Under the pieces are notes generated by a model. It searched no databases. It was not told where the DNA came from and saw only the letters and a list, made by a program, of their open reading frames with translations. The translations under genes were made by a program, and so were the position numbers. This document shows, piece after piece, positions 36,174-44,916 of a stretch of DNA of 64,000 bases. This stretch comes from CAWATG01 sp963785035 (GTDB lineage: Bacteria; Actinomycetota; Acidimicrobiia; IMCC26256; CAWATG01): assembly GCA_963785035.1 (NCBI GenBank), contig CAWATG010000011.1, forward strand, positions 434,001 to 498,000. Reading direction: 5' to 3'. Positions within the stretch are counted from its first letter, which is position 1, and each line of letters opens with the position of its first letter.

Positions 36174-36186
36174 GGTAGCTTCGTTC

Positions 36187-36438
36187 ATGGCGACGCGCCT
36201 CGAGGGAACGGTCACGCGGTTCGACGAGCAGCGTGGCCTCGGCGAGATCACGCTCGCCATGGATCCTCTGCACACCGGCGATACGGGCATCGCCGATGAT
36301 CCCGAAGTCCGCGTGGCATTTCACTGCACCCAGATCGCGGATGGGTCACGCACCATCGCCCTCGGCGCGAGGGTGTCGTTTCTGCGAACGCCCGGACTCG
36401 CCGGTCGATGGGAAGCCGCGGCGATTCGGGTGCAGTGA
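36187..36438 (+). CDS. Cold-shock-domain-like small protein
   Basis: The 83-residue protein resembles a divergent cold-shock OB fold: LEGTVTRFDEQRGLGEI stands where GTVKWFNAEKGFGFI is usual, and VAFHCTQIADGSRTIALGARVSF matches the second half (VFVHFSAI...G..V.F). The aromatic RNA-binding residues of the first motif are largely absent, so nucleic-acid binding is uncertain. It overlaps the next gene by GTGA. Confidence 0.7.
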   Translation: MATRLEGTVTRFDEQRGLGEITLAMDPLHTGDTGIADDPEVRVAFHCTQIADGSRTIALGARVSFLRTPGLAGRWEAAAIRVQ

Positions 36439-37313
36439 CACGTTCACGTTCACCGATCGTCGCCGTCGCCCTTGTCGTCGCGGTGGTGCTCGTCATCGGT
36501 GGAGCGCTCGGTCTGCGTGCCTGTGATGCGGCGCCGGACACCGAACGGTCCCGCACAGGTGTGCCCTCGTCGCGCACATCCCCAACGGCGGCGGGTAAGC
36601 CGGTCGTACTTTCGTACACCATCGGATCGCGCCGGCCACATGACACGGGCGCCTGGACCGAAGGTCTGCTCTTCGAGAGTCGTGCCGGCCTGCTCGAAAG
36701 CACCGGGCGTTTCCAGCACAGCGAGCTGCGGTCGCTCACGTTGGAGACCGGTGAGGTGCGAACTCGAGTCAAGCTCCGACCCGATGACTACGGCGAAGGA
36801 CTTGCCCGCGCTGGTGATCGTCTCGTGCAGCTCACGTACCAACAGGGCGTCGCCTATCAGTACGACGCGGAGTCGTTCGTTCGCACTGGTGAGCTGCACT
36901 ATGCGAACGAAGGGTGGGGTCTGGGTTTCGACCCGTCGCGCAAGCAGCTGGTCATGTCGAATGGCTCCGCAGAACTGACGCTTCGCGATCCGAGAACCTT
37001 CGCTGTGACCAAGACCCTGAAGGTCACGAGCGATGGTATGCCGGTTGTCGGGCTCAACGAGCTGGAGGTCGTCGAGGGCGTGGTGTGGGCGAATGTCTGG
37101 CCGACCGACGAGATCGTCCGAATCGAGCTTGCGACGGGCAGGGTGACGGGGGTGCTGAACGTCGGTCGCCTCAGGTCGTTGGCGGCGGCGAAGTTCGCGG
37201 GTTCGGAGGTTGCCAATGGCATCGCCCATCGGCCGGGTGACCCTCCAACGCGGCTCTGGGTCACCGGCAAGCTCTGGCCGACGATGTTCGAGATCGACCT
37301 CGGCGGTCGGTGA
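36435..37313 (+). CDS. Glutaminyl-peptide cyclotransferase-like beta-propeller, membrane-anchored
   Basis: The 292-residue protein has an N-terminal signal anchor (IVAVALVVAVVLVIGGALGL), a Ser/Thr-rich linker, and a domain resembling plant-type/bacterial glutamine cyclotransferases: HDTGAWTEGLLFESRAGLLE, GEGLARAGDRLVQLTY, GWGLGFDPSRKQLVMSNGS and NELEVVEGVVWANVWPTDEI. Such enzymes form N-terminal pyroglutamate on exported peptides. The substrate is unknown. The GTG at 36435 overlaps the preceding stop; a start at 36408 would add nine residues. Confidence 0.8.
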   Translation: MTRSRSPIVAVALVVAVVLVIGGALGLRACDAAPDTERSRTGVPSSRTSPTAAGKPVVLSYTIGSRRPHDTGAWTEGLLFESRAGLLESTGRFQHSELRSLTLETGEVRTRVKLRPDDYGEGLARAGDRLVQLTYQQGVAYQYDAESFVRTGELHYANEGWGLGFDPSRKQLVMSNGSAELTLRDPRTFAVTKTLKVTSDGMPVVGLNELEVVEGVVWANVWPTDEIVRIELATGRVTGVLNVGRLRSLAAAKFAGSEVANGIAHRPGDPPTRLWVTGKLWPTMFEIDLGGR

Positions 37314-37344
37314 ATGGGACAGACGGGCGATCGTGGTCCCAGCG

Positions 37345-37743
37345 TTAGTCGTTCCCAGCGTCTGCGTTGACGATCTGGTTGACCTGGACGTAAGCAAGCC
37401 GCAACTGCGCCAAGGCTTCACGCAGGGTCGTTTCGTGGTCAGCCAACTTGGGCCCGAGGCCTTCGACGAGGGCTCCCATTGCATCCACTGCGAGGGCGGC
37501 TTCTGCCAGGTTCGGTGGGCGTTCTCCGTCCAGACCGAGGTGCAGCACCGCGAGTTGCCACAGGCCGACGACATGGTTCGCAACCATGTCGAGAACGGCC
37601 GTCCGGGCCAATTCCTCCCGCATGGCAGCGAATTCCTCGGAAGCGACACGTTCTTCCTCGGTCAGGGGTCGCTCGCCGAGCTCGACCTCCGGAGAAGCAT
37701 TGGATGGGACATTTTCGCCGCCAGGTGTCCAAAGTCCGCTCAC
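37345..37743 (-). CDS. DUF1844 family protein
   Basis: This is a small acidic helical protein of 132 residues with the DUF1844 layout: VLDMVANHVVGLWQLAVLHL, a PPNLAEAALAVDAMGALVEG helix, and a C-terminal REALAQLRLAYVQV helix. The GTG at 37743 has GAGGAAGG about 10 nt upstream; the frame stays open to 37851 but that part is arginine-rich and unconserved. In actinobacteria the gene stands beside infC, as here, in divergent orientation. Function unknown. Confidence 0.75.
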   Translation of the reverse strand: MSGLWTPGGENVPSNASPEVELGERPLTEEERVASEEFAAMREELARTAVLDMVANHVVGLWQLAVLHLGLDGERPPNLAEAALAVDAMGALVEGLGPKLADHETTLREALAQLRLAYVQVNQIVNADAGND

Positions 37744-37942
37744 GCTTGGTAACCTTCCTCGACATTCGAATTGGGAAGTGGGTTTGGTCTGCGGGGAGCG
37801 TCTCGCACACCACGAGCCCCACCTGGCCGCAACCCTACGACACCGCTTCACTGCAGTTCTCGGCGATGAGCCAAGGATTGCTGAAGCACTTGCAGGGTCG
37901 GCGCGCCAGGTCCGTGGTCACCGTCGGCGCCAAGCCGGCTTG

Positions 37943-37987
37943 ACGGCGGACGCTTCCCGTGTCCGCCGTCGGCGCGTCCGGCGACGG
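37943..37987 (+). promoter_or_regulatory. infC leader: infC leader with two mutually exclusive hairpins
   Basis: ACGGCGGAC (37943-37951) pairs perfectly with GTCCGCCGT (37961-37969). CCGTCG (37966-37971), which shares bases with that second arm, pairs with CGACGG (37982-37987). The palindrome CAAGCCGGCTTG lies just before (37931-37942). The set ends 9 nt before the infC Shine-Dalgarno sequence. L20 or IF3 autoregulation through this leader is an inference. Confidence 0.45.
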
Positions 37988-38010
37988 TCCACAACCAAGG
38001 AGTGGTGCTC

Positions 38011-38739
38011 ATCGCCGCAACTGACGCCAGGATCAACGACCGCATTCGGGCACGCGAGGTCTTCCTCGTCTCTGCCGAAGGTGAGCGGCTCGGGGTCAGG
38101 CCATTACCCGAAGCGCTCAACCTTGCCCGGGAGCAGGAGCTCGATCTGGTTGAGGTCGCGCCGAACGCCAACCCTCCGGTTTGTCGAATCATGGATTTCG
38201 GCAAGTACAAGTACGACCAGGAGCAGCGGCGCAAGGAATCACGCCGTAAGACGACCAACGTCGTGACCAAAGAGATGAAGTTTCGTCCCAAAATCGATGA
38301 GCATGACTACACGACCAAGATGAAGCATGTGGAGCGGTTCCTCGAAGAAGGGTCGAAAGTCAAGCTGACGATCATGTTTCGAGGGCGCGAGATGGCCCAT
38401 CCGGAGCTTGGTCTGAAGATTCTGAACCGGGTCGCCGAGGACGTGGCGGAAGGTTCGATCGTCGAGTCGGCGCCGAAGCAGGATGGTCGCAACATGATCA
38501 TGGTGTTGAGCCCGACGAAGAAGCCCCCGACCAAGAAGCCGAAAGCGCCTGCGCCGACGGCGCCGTCCCGAGCGGCCGTCGTGCCTCCTGTCGCCGGTAC
38601 GACACCCGACGGGATCTCGCACCCACCGACCGATTCCGCAACCAGCACCGCAGCCAACACAGCAACGAATGCAACAACCGACACAGCAGCCACAGAGACA
38701 GCGTCCGTCGAGGTGACGGGCGCAACCGGAGCAACCTGA
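38011..38739 (+). CDS. infC: Translation initiation factor IF-3, probable ATC start
   Basis: IF-3 keeps 30S subunits free and proofreads start codons. The protein has the N-domain (DARINDRIRAREVFLVSAEG), LVEVAPNANPPVCRIMDFGK, the lysine-rich linker helix and the C-domain (IDEHDYTTKMKHVERFLEEG), then a roughly 65-residue Ala/Pro/Thr tail not typical of the family. The in-frame GTGs at 38002 and 38005 overlap or touch the AAGGAG site (37997-38002); the ATC at 38011 is 8 nt from it and directly precedes AATDARINDR, so ATC is the likely start. Rare AUU/AUC starts on infC are known to mediate IF-3 autoregulation. Confidence 0.9.
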   Translation: MAATDARINDRIRAREVFLVSAEGERLGVRPLPEALNLAREQELDLVEVAPNANPPVCRIMDFGKYKYDQEQRRKESRRKTTNVVTKEMKFRPKIDEHDYTTKMKHVERFLEEGSKVKLTIMFRGREMAHPELGLKILNRVAEDVAEGSIVESAPKQDGRNMIMVLSPTKKPPTKKPKAPAPTAPSRAAVVPPVAGTTPDGISHPPTDSATSTAANTATNATTDTAATETASVEVTGATGAT

Positions 38740-38933
38740 TGCCTAAGATGAAGACCCACCGCGGCGCGGCCAAGCGTTTCAAGGTCACCGGAACCGGCAA
38801 GATTCGCCGCCGTAAGGCATTCCGCGCGCACCTGCTGGAGAAGAAGTCGAGCAAGCGGACCCGTCGGTTGGGTCGCGGCGCCGAGGTGACCGGCGGCGAC
38901 AAGAAGCACGTCGAGCGGATGCTCGGGATCTAA
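38739..38933 (+). CDS. rpmI: 50S ribosomal protein L35
   Basis: The 64-residue, strongly basic protein reads PKMKTHRGAAKRFKVTGTGK at its start and ends with the HVERMLGI stretch, diagnostic of L35. Its ATG overlaps the infC stop (TGATG), giving translational coupling in the conserved infC-rpmI-rplT operon. Confidence 0.96.
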   Translation: MPKMKTHRGAAKRFKVTGTGKIRRRKAFRAHLLEKKSSKRTRRLGRGAEVTGGDKKHVERMLGI

Positions 38934-38981
38934 CCCCGGCTCCGACCTCGGTCCCCGTATCCTTCAGGAGAGTTCATCGTC

Positions 38982-39344
38982 ATGGCACGAGTCAAGCGTT
39001 CCGTCAACGGCAAGAAGAACCGCCGCAAGGTTCTCGATGAGGCAAAGGGCTACACCGGAGCGCGCAGCCGGCACTTCCGGAAGGCCAATGAGCAGGTCAT
39101 GCACTCCCTGCGTTACGCCTACCGGGACCGCCGGGCACGCAAGGGTGAGTTCCGCCGTTTGTGGATTGTCCGTATCAACGCGGCGTGTCGCGAGAACGGC
39201 ATTGCGTATTCGCAGTTCATAGCGGGATTGAAGGCAGCCGAGGTCGAGGTCGATCGCAAGGTCCTCGCCGACCTCGCGGTACGCGACGGCGCCGCATTCG
39301 GCGCGCTGGTCGCAACGGCCCGGACTGCGCTCGAAGCCGCCTGA
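38982..39344 (+). CDS. rplT: 50S ribosomal protein L20
   Basis: L20 is an early 50S assembly protein and, in several bacteria, represses the infC-rpmI-rplT mRNA. The 120-residue protein has the basic extension RVKRSVNGKKNRRKVLDEAK and the globular RRLWIVRINAACRENGIAYS segment. CAGGAGAG precedes the ATG. Confidence 0.96.
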   Translation: MARVKRSVNGKKNRRKVLDEAKGYTGARSRHFRKANEQVMHSLRYAYRDRRARKGEFRRLWIVRINAACRENGIAYSQFIAGLKAAEVEVDRKVLADLAVRDGAAFGALVATARTALEAA

Positions 39345-39411
39345 TCGCTGCTGACCGACAGCCGTTCGCCGGGCACCGCTGACCGATTGCCGCCCAAGCG
39401 GCACACACGAC

Positions 39412-40243
39412 ATGCGCGACGACTTTCTCATAGGGGGCCGCCACCCGCTCGCGCGCCGACTCAAGGCGATGCTGCGCGATCGTGCTGCACGGCGCGGTGA
39501 GGGCGCCTTCGTGGTCGAAGGTCCGCATGCGATCGAGGCGGCTCTCGACCGTGACGCGGTGCTCGAAGCGGTGTATTTCGGGCCATCGGCCACGGTGGCA
39601 TTCCCGGCGTTGCACGAACGCATCCACGCCCGCGGAATCGACACGTTCGAACTTCGAGAGGGCGTGCTCGAGAAGGTGGGGACCACCGTGACCCCGCAGC
39701 CGATTCTGGCGGTGGCGCCCTTGCGTGCACACGCGATTGCGGATTTCGAGGGATCGGCCTTGGATCGTCCGGTTCTCGTCTGTGTCCAGGTTGCCGATCC
39801 TGGCAACGCCGGCACGATGTTGCGAAGCGCCGAGGCTGCCGGTATGGCGGGGGTAGTCTTCTGCGGCGGGTCGGTCGACCCGTATAATCCGAAGGTCGTT
39901 CGGGCGTCAGCCGGCGCGATGTTCGGCGTGTCTGTCATGGAGGCTGACGACCCCGTGGAAGTGCTCGAGGCGCTTGGTGCTCAGGGGCGGAGAAGGCTCG
40001 CAGCACGCGTGAGCGGTGGACGGACCTACGACACGGTCGATCTCACCGGCCCGGTTGCCCTGGTATTCGGCAACGAGGCCCGCGGTCTCGATCGGGACCT
40101 TCCTGTCGATGAGGTCATCACGATTCCGATGGCGGGCAGTTTGGAATCGATCAACGTGGCAATGGCAGCGACGATCTTGTGCTTTCGAATCCAGTCGACA
40201 GGCGCGCGGCGGATCACGCGATCCCGACGGGGAGCTCCGGTGA
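39412..40243 (+). CDS. TrmH/SpoU-family RNA 2'-O-methyltransferase (one frameshift)
   Basis: This SPOUT methyltransferase modifies a ribose 2'-OH in rRNA or tRNA. An N-terminal L30e-like domain (FVVEGPHAIEAALDRDAVLE) precedes the knotted catalytic domain with QVADPGNAGTMLRSAEAAG, VFGNEARGLD and SLESINVAMAATIL. As read, the frame runs into pheS without a stop. Removing one T from TTT at 40183-40185 restores CFESSRQARGG and a TGA at 40241-40243 overlapping the pheS GTG, 276 residues in all. The rplT-tsnR-like-pheS order matches mycobacteria. Confidence 0.88.
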
Positions 40244-41305
40244 GCGACGAATCGCCGACGAATATCGGCGAGGCGCGTGCGGCGCTGGCAGCCGGACTCG
40301 AGCGTGCCGAGGAGCAGGTTCCGACAGCTGCGAACCTCGATGAGCTCGCCGCCTTGGAACGCGAGCTCATCGGCAGGCGATCGCCGATGGCGTCGGTGAA
40401 CGAAGTCATCAAGATCCTTCGATCAGAAGGAACGCCCCGAGGTTGGCAAGGCCGTCGGCGCCTACCGCAGCCGAGTGGAAGAGCTCATCGATGCTCGCCG
40501 CAGCGTGCTCATGGTGCTCGATGCCGGTGCACAACTCGAACGCGAACGACTGGATCTCACCCTCGGAACGCACGGTGTGGTGCGCGGGCACCTGCACCTG
40601 GTGACGCAGGTGCAGCGCGAGCTTGAAGACATTTTCGTCGGCCTCGGCTACCAGGTCGCCGAGGGTCCCGAGGTCGAAGACGACTGGCACAACTTCGAGG
40701 CATTGAATTTCCCGCCGGCGCACCCTGCCCGTGCAATGCAGGACACGCTCTATGTGAAGCTCGGTCGTCCCGAGCAGGTGTTGCTGCGTACGCACACCTC
40801 GCCGGTGCAGATCCGTGTCATGCAGGAGCGCACGCCGCCCATCTTTGTGGTCGCCCCAGGTCGCACCTATCGCAATGAGACCCTCGATGCGCGGCACTCT
40901 CCGGTCTTCCATCAGCTCGAAGGCCTGGCTGTCGCGCCGGGTATCACGATGAGCGATTTGGTCGGCACGATCGAGGCGTTCACGAGCGCGTACTTCGGAA
41001 AGCGCATCCCGACGCGACTGCTGCCGAGTTACTTCCCCTTCACCGAACCGTCGGCGGAGTTCGCCGTCGGCTGCGCCTTCTGCGATGGAGTCGGCTGCCG
41101 TGTCTGCTCGCACACGGGATGGATCGAGCTCGGCGGTTGCGGAATGGTCGATCCCAATGTCTTTGTCGCGGTTGGCTACGACCCCGAGGAGGTCTCGGGA
41201 TTTGCGTTCGGATTCGGTCTCGAGCGCATGGCGATGATCAAGCATGGCGTCAGCCCGATTCGTACGTTCTTCGACAACGACCTCCGTTTCCTCGAGCAGT
41301 ACTGA
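40240..41305 (+). CDS. pheS: Phenylalanyl-tRNA synthetase alpha subunit (one frameshift)
   Basis: PheS carries the class II catalytic core that charges tRNA-Phe. An N-terminal coiled coil (LDELAALERELIGRRSPMAS) is followed by HPARAMQDTLYV, RTHTSPVQIRVM, the QLEGLAVAPGITMSDLVG segment and motif 3 FAFGFGLERMAMIKHG. One extra G at 40429-40430 breaks the frame; without it the sequence reads SEERPEVGKAVGAYRSRVEE and totals 354 residues. The GTG at 40240 overlaps the corrected methyltransferase stop. Confidence 0.92.
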
Positions 41306-41315
41306 GAGCCCTACG

Positions 41316-43733
41316 ATGCGCGCCCCGTTGTCATGGATGCAGGATTTCACGCCGCTTGATGCGGATCCACGCGAGATCGCCGCGGCGCTCGATCAACTCG
41401 GATTCGAGGTCGAGGCGATCGACGAGCCAGGTCGTGAGATCCAGGGCGTGCGGGTCGCCAAGATCGTGGACATCGTTGCGCATCCCGGTGCAGACAGGTT
41501 GCAGCTCGCAGAAGTCGATTACGGCTCGGGAACGACCCAGGTGGTGTGCGGCGCGCCGAATATCGAGGTTGGGATGGTGGTCCCCTTCGCTTCGGCCGGG
41601 GCGTCCTTGCCGGGAGGCTTTCAGCTCGAACGCCGCAAGATCCGGGGTGTGTACTCCGACGGGATGTTGTGCTCGGGCCGCGAACTCGGCCTGACCGAGG
41701 ATCACGGGGGCATCATGGCCCTCGATGCCGCGACCGAGCTGGGGATCGACCTGCGGAGCGCGCTCGGTCTCGACGACGTCATCTTCGATCTCTCGATCAC
41801 GGCGAACCGCCCCGACGCGATGTCCATTGTCGGGCTGGCGCGTGAACTTGCGGCGCATTTCAAGCTCGCGTTTGTCTTGCCGGAGCCGCCTGCAAGTCCC
41901 GAAAGGCCTGCGGATGGCGGCCTGGGCGGCGTGGAGATTGTTGTCGAGGCGGCGGAACGATGTGACCGCTTCGTCGGTCGCGTCGCAAGTGTGACGATGG
42001 GTCCGTCGCCTGCGTGGATGGTGCGGCGCCTGACGCTTGCGGGTATGCGCTCGATCTCCAATGTCGTCGACGTCACCAACTACGTCATGCTCGAACGGTG
42101 TCGGCCGCTGCATGCATTCGACCTGGGAAAACTCGCCGGGCGCGGGCTTATCGTGCGGATGGCCCAGGATGGCGAGACGATCGTCACGCTCGACGGAGTC
42201 GTGCGTACCCTGACCGCAGAGGATTTGCTGATCTGCGACGGTGAGCGTCGACCGCAGGCCATTGCGGGCATCATGGGCGCGGCTGACGCTGAGGTGTCGG
42301 CGAGATACCACGGAGATCCTGTTGGAGTCGGCGTCGTTTGACGCAGCCGGGATCTCGAAGAGCTCGAAACGCTTGGGATTACGGTCCGAGGCGAGCAGTC
42401 GCTTCGAACGTGGTGTCGATCCCGACGGTTGTGTTTCGGGAGCGGATCGTGCCGTGGAACTGCTCGTCTCCGTTGCCGGCGCGCTGGTGACTCCTGGTCA
42501 CGTCGATGTGTATCCCGTACCCCGCGAACGTGAGCGCATCACCGTTCGTACGGCGCGAATCGGCGCGATCCTCGGTCTGCAAGCAACAACCGACGAAGTG
42601 CTCGACGCGTTGGAGCCACTCGGTATCGAGTGCGCGGTTGGGATTGCCGGGACCGAGATCGAGGCGGTGGTGCCTACCTCTCGTCCTGACCTCGTGCGCG
42701 AAATCGACCTCATCGAAGAGGTCGCGCGCCGAATCGGCCTCGACCGCCTGCCGCGCACGCTTCCCGACACGTCGCACCATCCTGGATTTCTCACGTCCCG
42801 CCAACGCGAACGTCGCCTCATCGCCGATGTCCTGGTCGGTCTTGGGTATTGCGAGGCCCACACGCTGTCGTTGTTGGCTCCGGAGGATCTCGACAAGGTT
42901 GGTTTGTCAACCGAGCACGTTGTCGAGGCCGCGAATCCCTTGCGTGCCGAAGAGTCGGTGTTGCGTCCCTCTTTGAGGCCCGGCTTGCTGCGTGCTGCGG
43001 CTGACAACGCGGGCTACGGCATCACCTCGTTGAGTCTTTTCGAAATGGGCACGGTGTTCTACCCGCCGGTCGGTGGAGCGTTGCTTCCGGTCGAGTGTGA
43101 ACGCCTTGCATGGATGCGCGTGGGTATGGTCACGAGGACGCCGGTGGAATCGAGCCGATTCGTCGACGTGTACGACGCGATGGATACCGTGCGTGCCCTC
43201 ATCGCTGCACTCGGTCTCGCTGATACGGAGTTCCAGGCCGCACCATCGGGAGCGGCAGTGCCGGGATTCCACCCGACTCGCACCGTCGAGGTGCTCGTCG
43301 ATGGGGAGGTTGTCGGCGCTGTCGGTGAATTGGATCCGACGACCCTGCGGCGTTACCACCTCGACGGGCCTGTCGTGCTCGCCGAGATCGAACTTGGCGA
43401 TCTGCTCGAAGGCAGGCGCCAGGACCGTACTTTTGTGGCGCCGTCGCGTTATCCGGGATCGTCTGTCGACTTGGCGTTCGTCTTGGACGAGGCGGTTGCA
43501 GCCGATGCTGTGGCGACAACGCTGCGATTGGCGGTTCCCGACCTTGTCGAGTCCGTTCGGTGTTTCGACGAGTTCCGCTCCGACGTCTCTCGGCCCTGGT
43601 CGGCGAAGCCTCGCCTTCGCTCTACGGTTTCGCGCGCCGGACCGAACCTTGACCGATGCGGAGGTCGCGGAGGCACGCGGCCGGTGCATCGACGCGGTTG
43701 GCGGAGCGACACGGCGGCCTTCTTCGCACCTGA
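41316..43733 (+). CDS. pheT: Phenylalanyl-tRNA synthetase beta subunit (three frameshifts)
   Basis: PheT binds tRNA-Phe and edits mischarged Tyr. Domains in order are a tRNA-binding EMAP-like domain near residues 40-150 (GVRVAKIVDIVAHPGADRLQ), the B3/B4 editing domain, B5, a catalytic-like core and a C-terminal FDX anticodon-binding domain. Apparent single-base insertions near 42303, 43584 and 43700 break the frame. Removing all three gives a continuous 804-residue protein ending DAVAERHGGLLRT, the expected terminus. The total length (2418 minus 3) is an exact multiple of three. Confidence 0.9.
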
Positions 43734-43833
43734 TCGAGCGGTCCTCGGCCACACCCCGGTGCAGCTCCGAATCGGCATGCGGTTTGGTGCCTGTATGGGC
43801 AGCCAGCGGTAGCCAATTGGCACGAGAACATGG

Positions 43834-43862
43834 TTGCATGAATATGCAAAACGCTGTATAGT
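43834..43862 (+). promoter_or_regulatory. ARG box over a leaderless promoter of the arg operon
   Basis: TTGCATGAATATGCAA (43834-43849) is a perfect 6-4-6 palindrome resembling ArgR operator boxes, set in an AT-rich island. Its left half TTGCAT can serve as a -35, with TATAGT at 43857-43862 as -10 after a 17-nt spacer. Transcription would begin at or next to the argC ATG (43869), which lacks a Shine-Dalgarno site. Repression by the ArgR encoded in this operon is inferred. Confidence 0.65.
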
Positions 43863-43868
43863 GCGGAA

Positions 43869-44916
43869 ATGGCATACCAAGTGGGGATCGTCGGAGGCTC
43901 GGGGTATACGGGGGCTGAACTCCTGCGGCTTCTCGCTGGTCATAGCGACCTCGACGTCGTCGTGGCGACGGCCGAGCGCAATGCGGGCGTTCCGGTTGCG
44001 ACGCTGTTCCCGTCCCTACGCGGCGCCTATCCCGAATTGGTGTTCTCGGCCTACGACGATGATGACCTCGCAGGTCTGGATCTGGTCTTCGTTGGGCTGC
44101 CGCACGGCGAGTCTCAACGGGTCGTCCCAGGGCTGGCGGCGAGGGTTGCGCACATCGTCGATCTTGGCGCTGACTTCCGGCTTCCCGCCGCCTCCTACGA
44201 GCAGTGGTATGGCGTGGCGCACTCGGCGCCCAGCGTTGCTCGATTCCTTCGCATATGGACTTCCGGAACTCTTGCGTGATGAGATCATCGAGAGTTCTCA
44301 TGTCGCGGCGCCGGGCTGTTATCCGACGGCTGCGATCCTTGCGTTGGCGCCACTCGTTGCCGCCGGTGTGATCGAGTCGACGGGAGTCGTCGTGAACGCG
44401 TGCTCAGGGGTTTCCGGAGCCGGTCGGAGCCCGAAGGTGGCGAGCTTGTTCGCCGAGGCCGATGCCTCTGTGAGTGCCTATGGCCTGCTCACGCATCGTC
44501 ACACCGCAGAGATCGAGATGGTGCTCACCGAGTTGCAGGCGGCGAAGCGAGCGCCCGTGCAGGCGCTGTTCACGCCGCACCTCGTGCCGATGGTTCGCGG
44601 CATCCATGCAACGTGCACGGCGCGCCCTGCGGCGAGCGGCCTCTCGACCACAGCGCTGCTCGCGCATTACCGGGACTTCTATGCAGCCGAGCCATTTGTT
44701 CTGGTGGTCGATGAACCTCCTGCGACGAAGGCCGCGACGACCTCGAACGCTGCGCATGTCACGGTGCGCTTCGATGAGCGAACGAACACGGTTTTGGCGA
44801 TCGGTGTGATCGACAACCTGACCAAGGGAGCGGCGGGGCAGGCGCTGCAGTGCGCGAACTTGCTCCTCGGACTCGTTGAGTCACAGGGTCTCAGTGCTGT
44901 TGGGATGTGGCCATGA
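43869..44916 (+). CDS. argC: N-acetyl-gamma-glutamyl-phosphate reductase (one frameshift)
   Basis: ArgC reduces N-acetylglutamyl phosphate to the semialdehyde. The NAD(P)-binding start YQVGIVGGSGYTGAELLRLL and the catalytic cysteine segment VAAPGCYPTAAILAL are present, with a C-terminal PHLVPMVRGIHAT stretch. One extra C in CCC (44229-44231) interrupts the frame; without it SAPALLDSFAYGLPELLRDE is restored and the protein has 348 residues. It is first in argCJBDFRGH and overlaps argJ by ATGA. Confidence 0.92.

Noticed and set aside
39412..40626. A single protein joining TrmH-type methyltransferase and the PheS N-terminus
   Set aside because: Two one-base insertions (TTT at 40183-40185, GG at 40429-40430) explain it; correction gives two normal proteins with a GTGA overlap.
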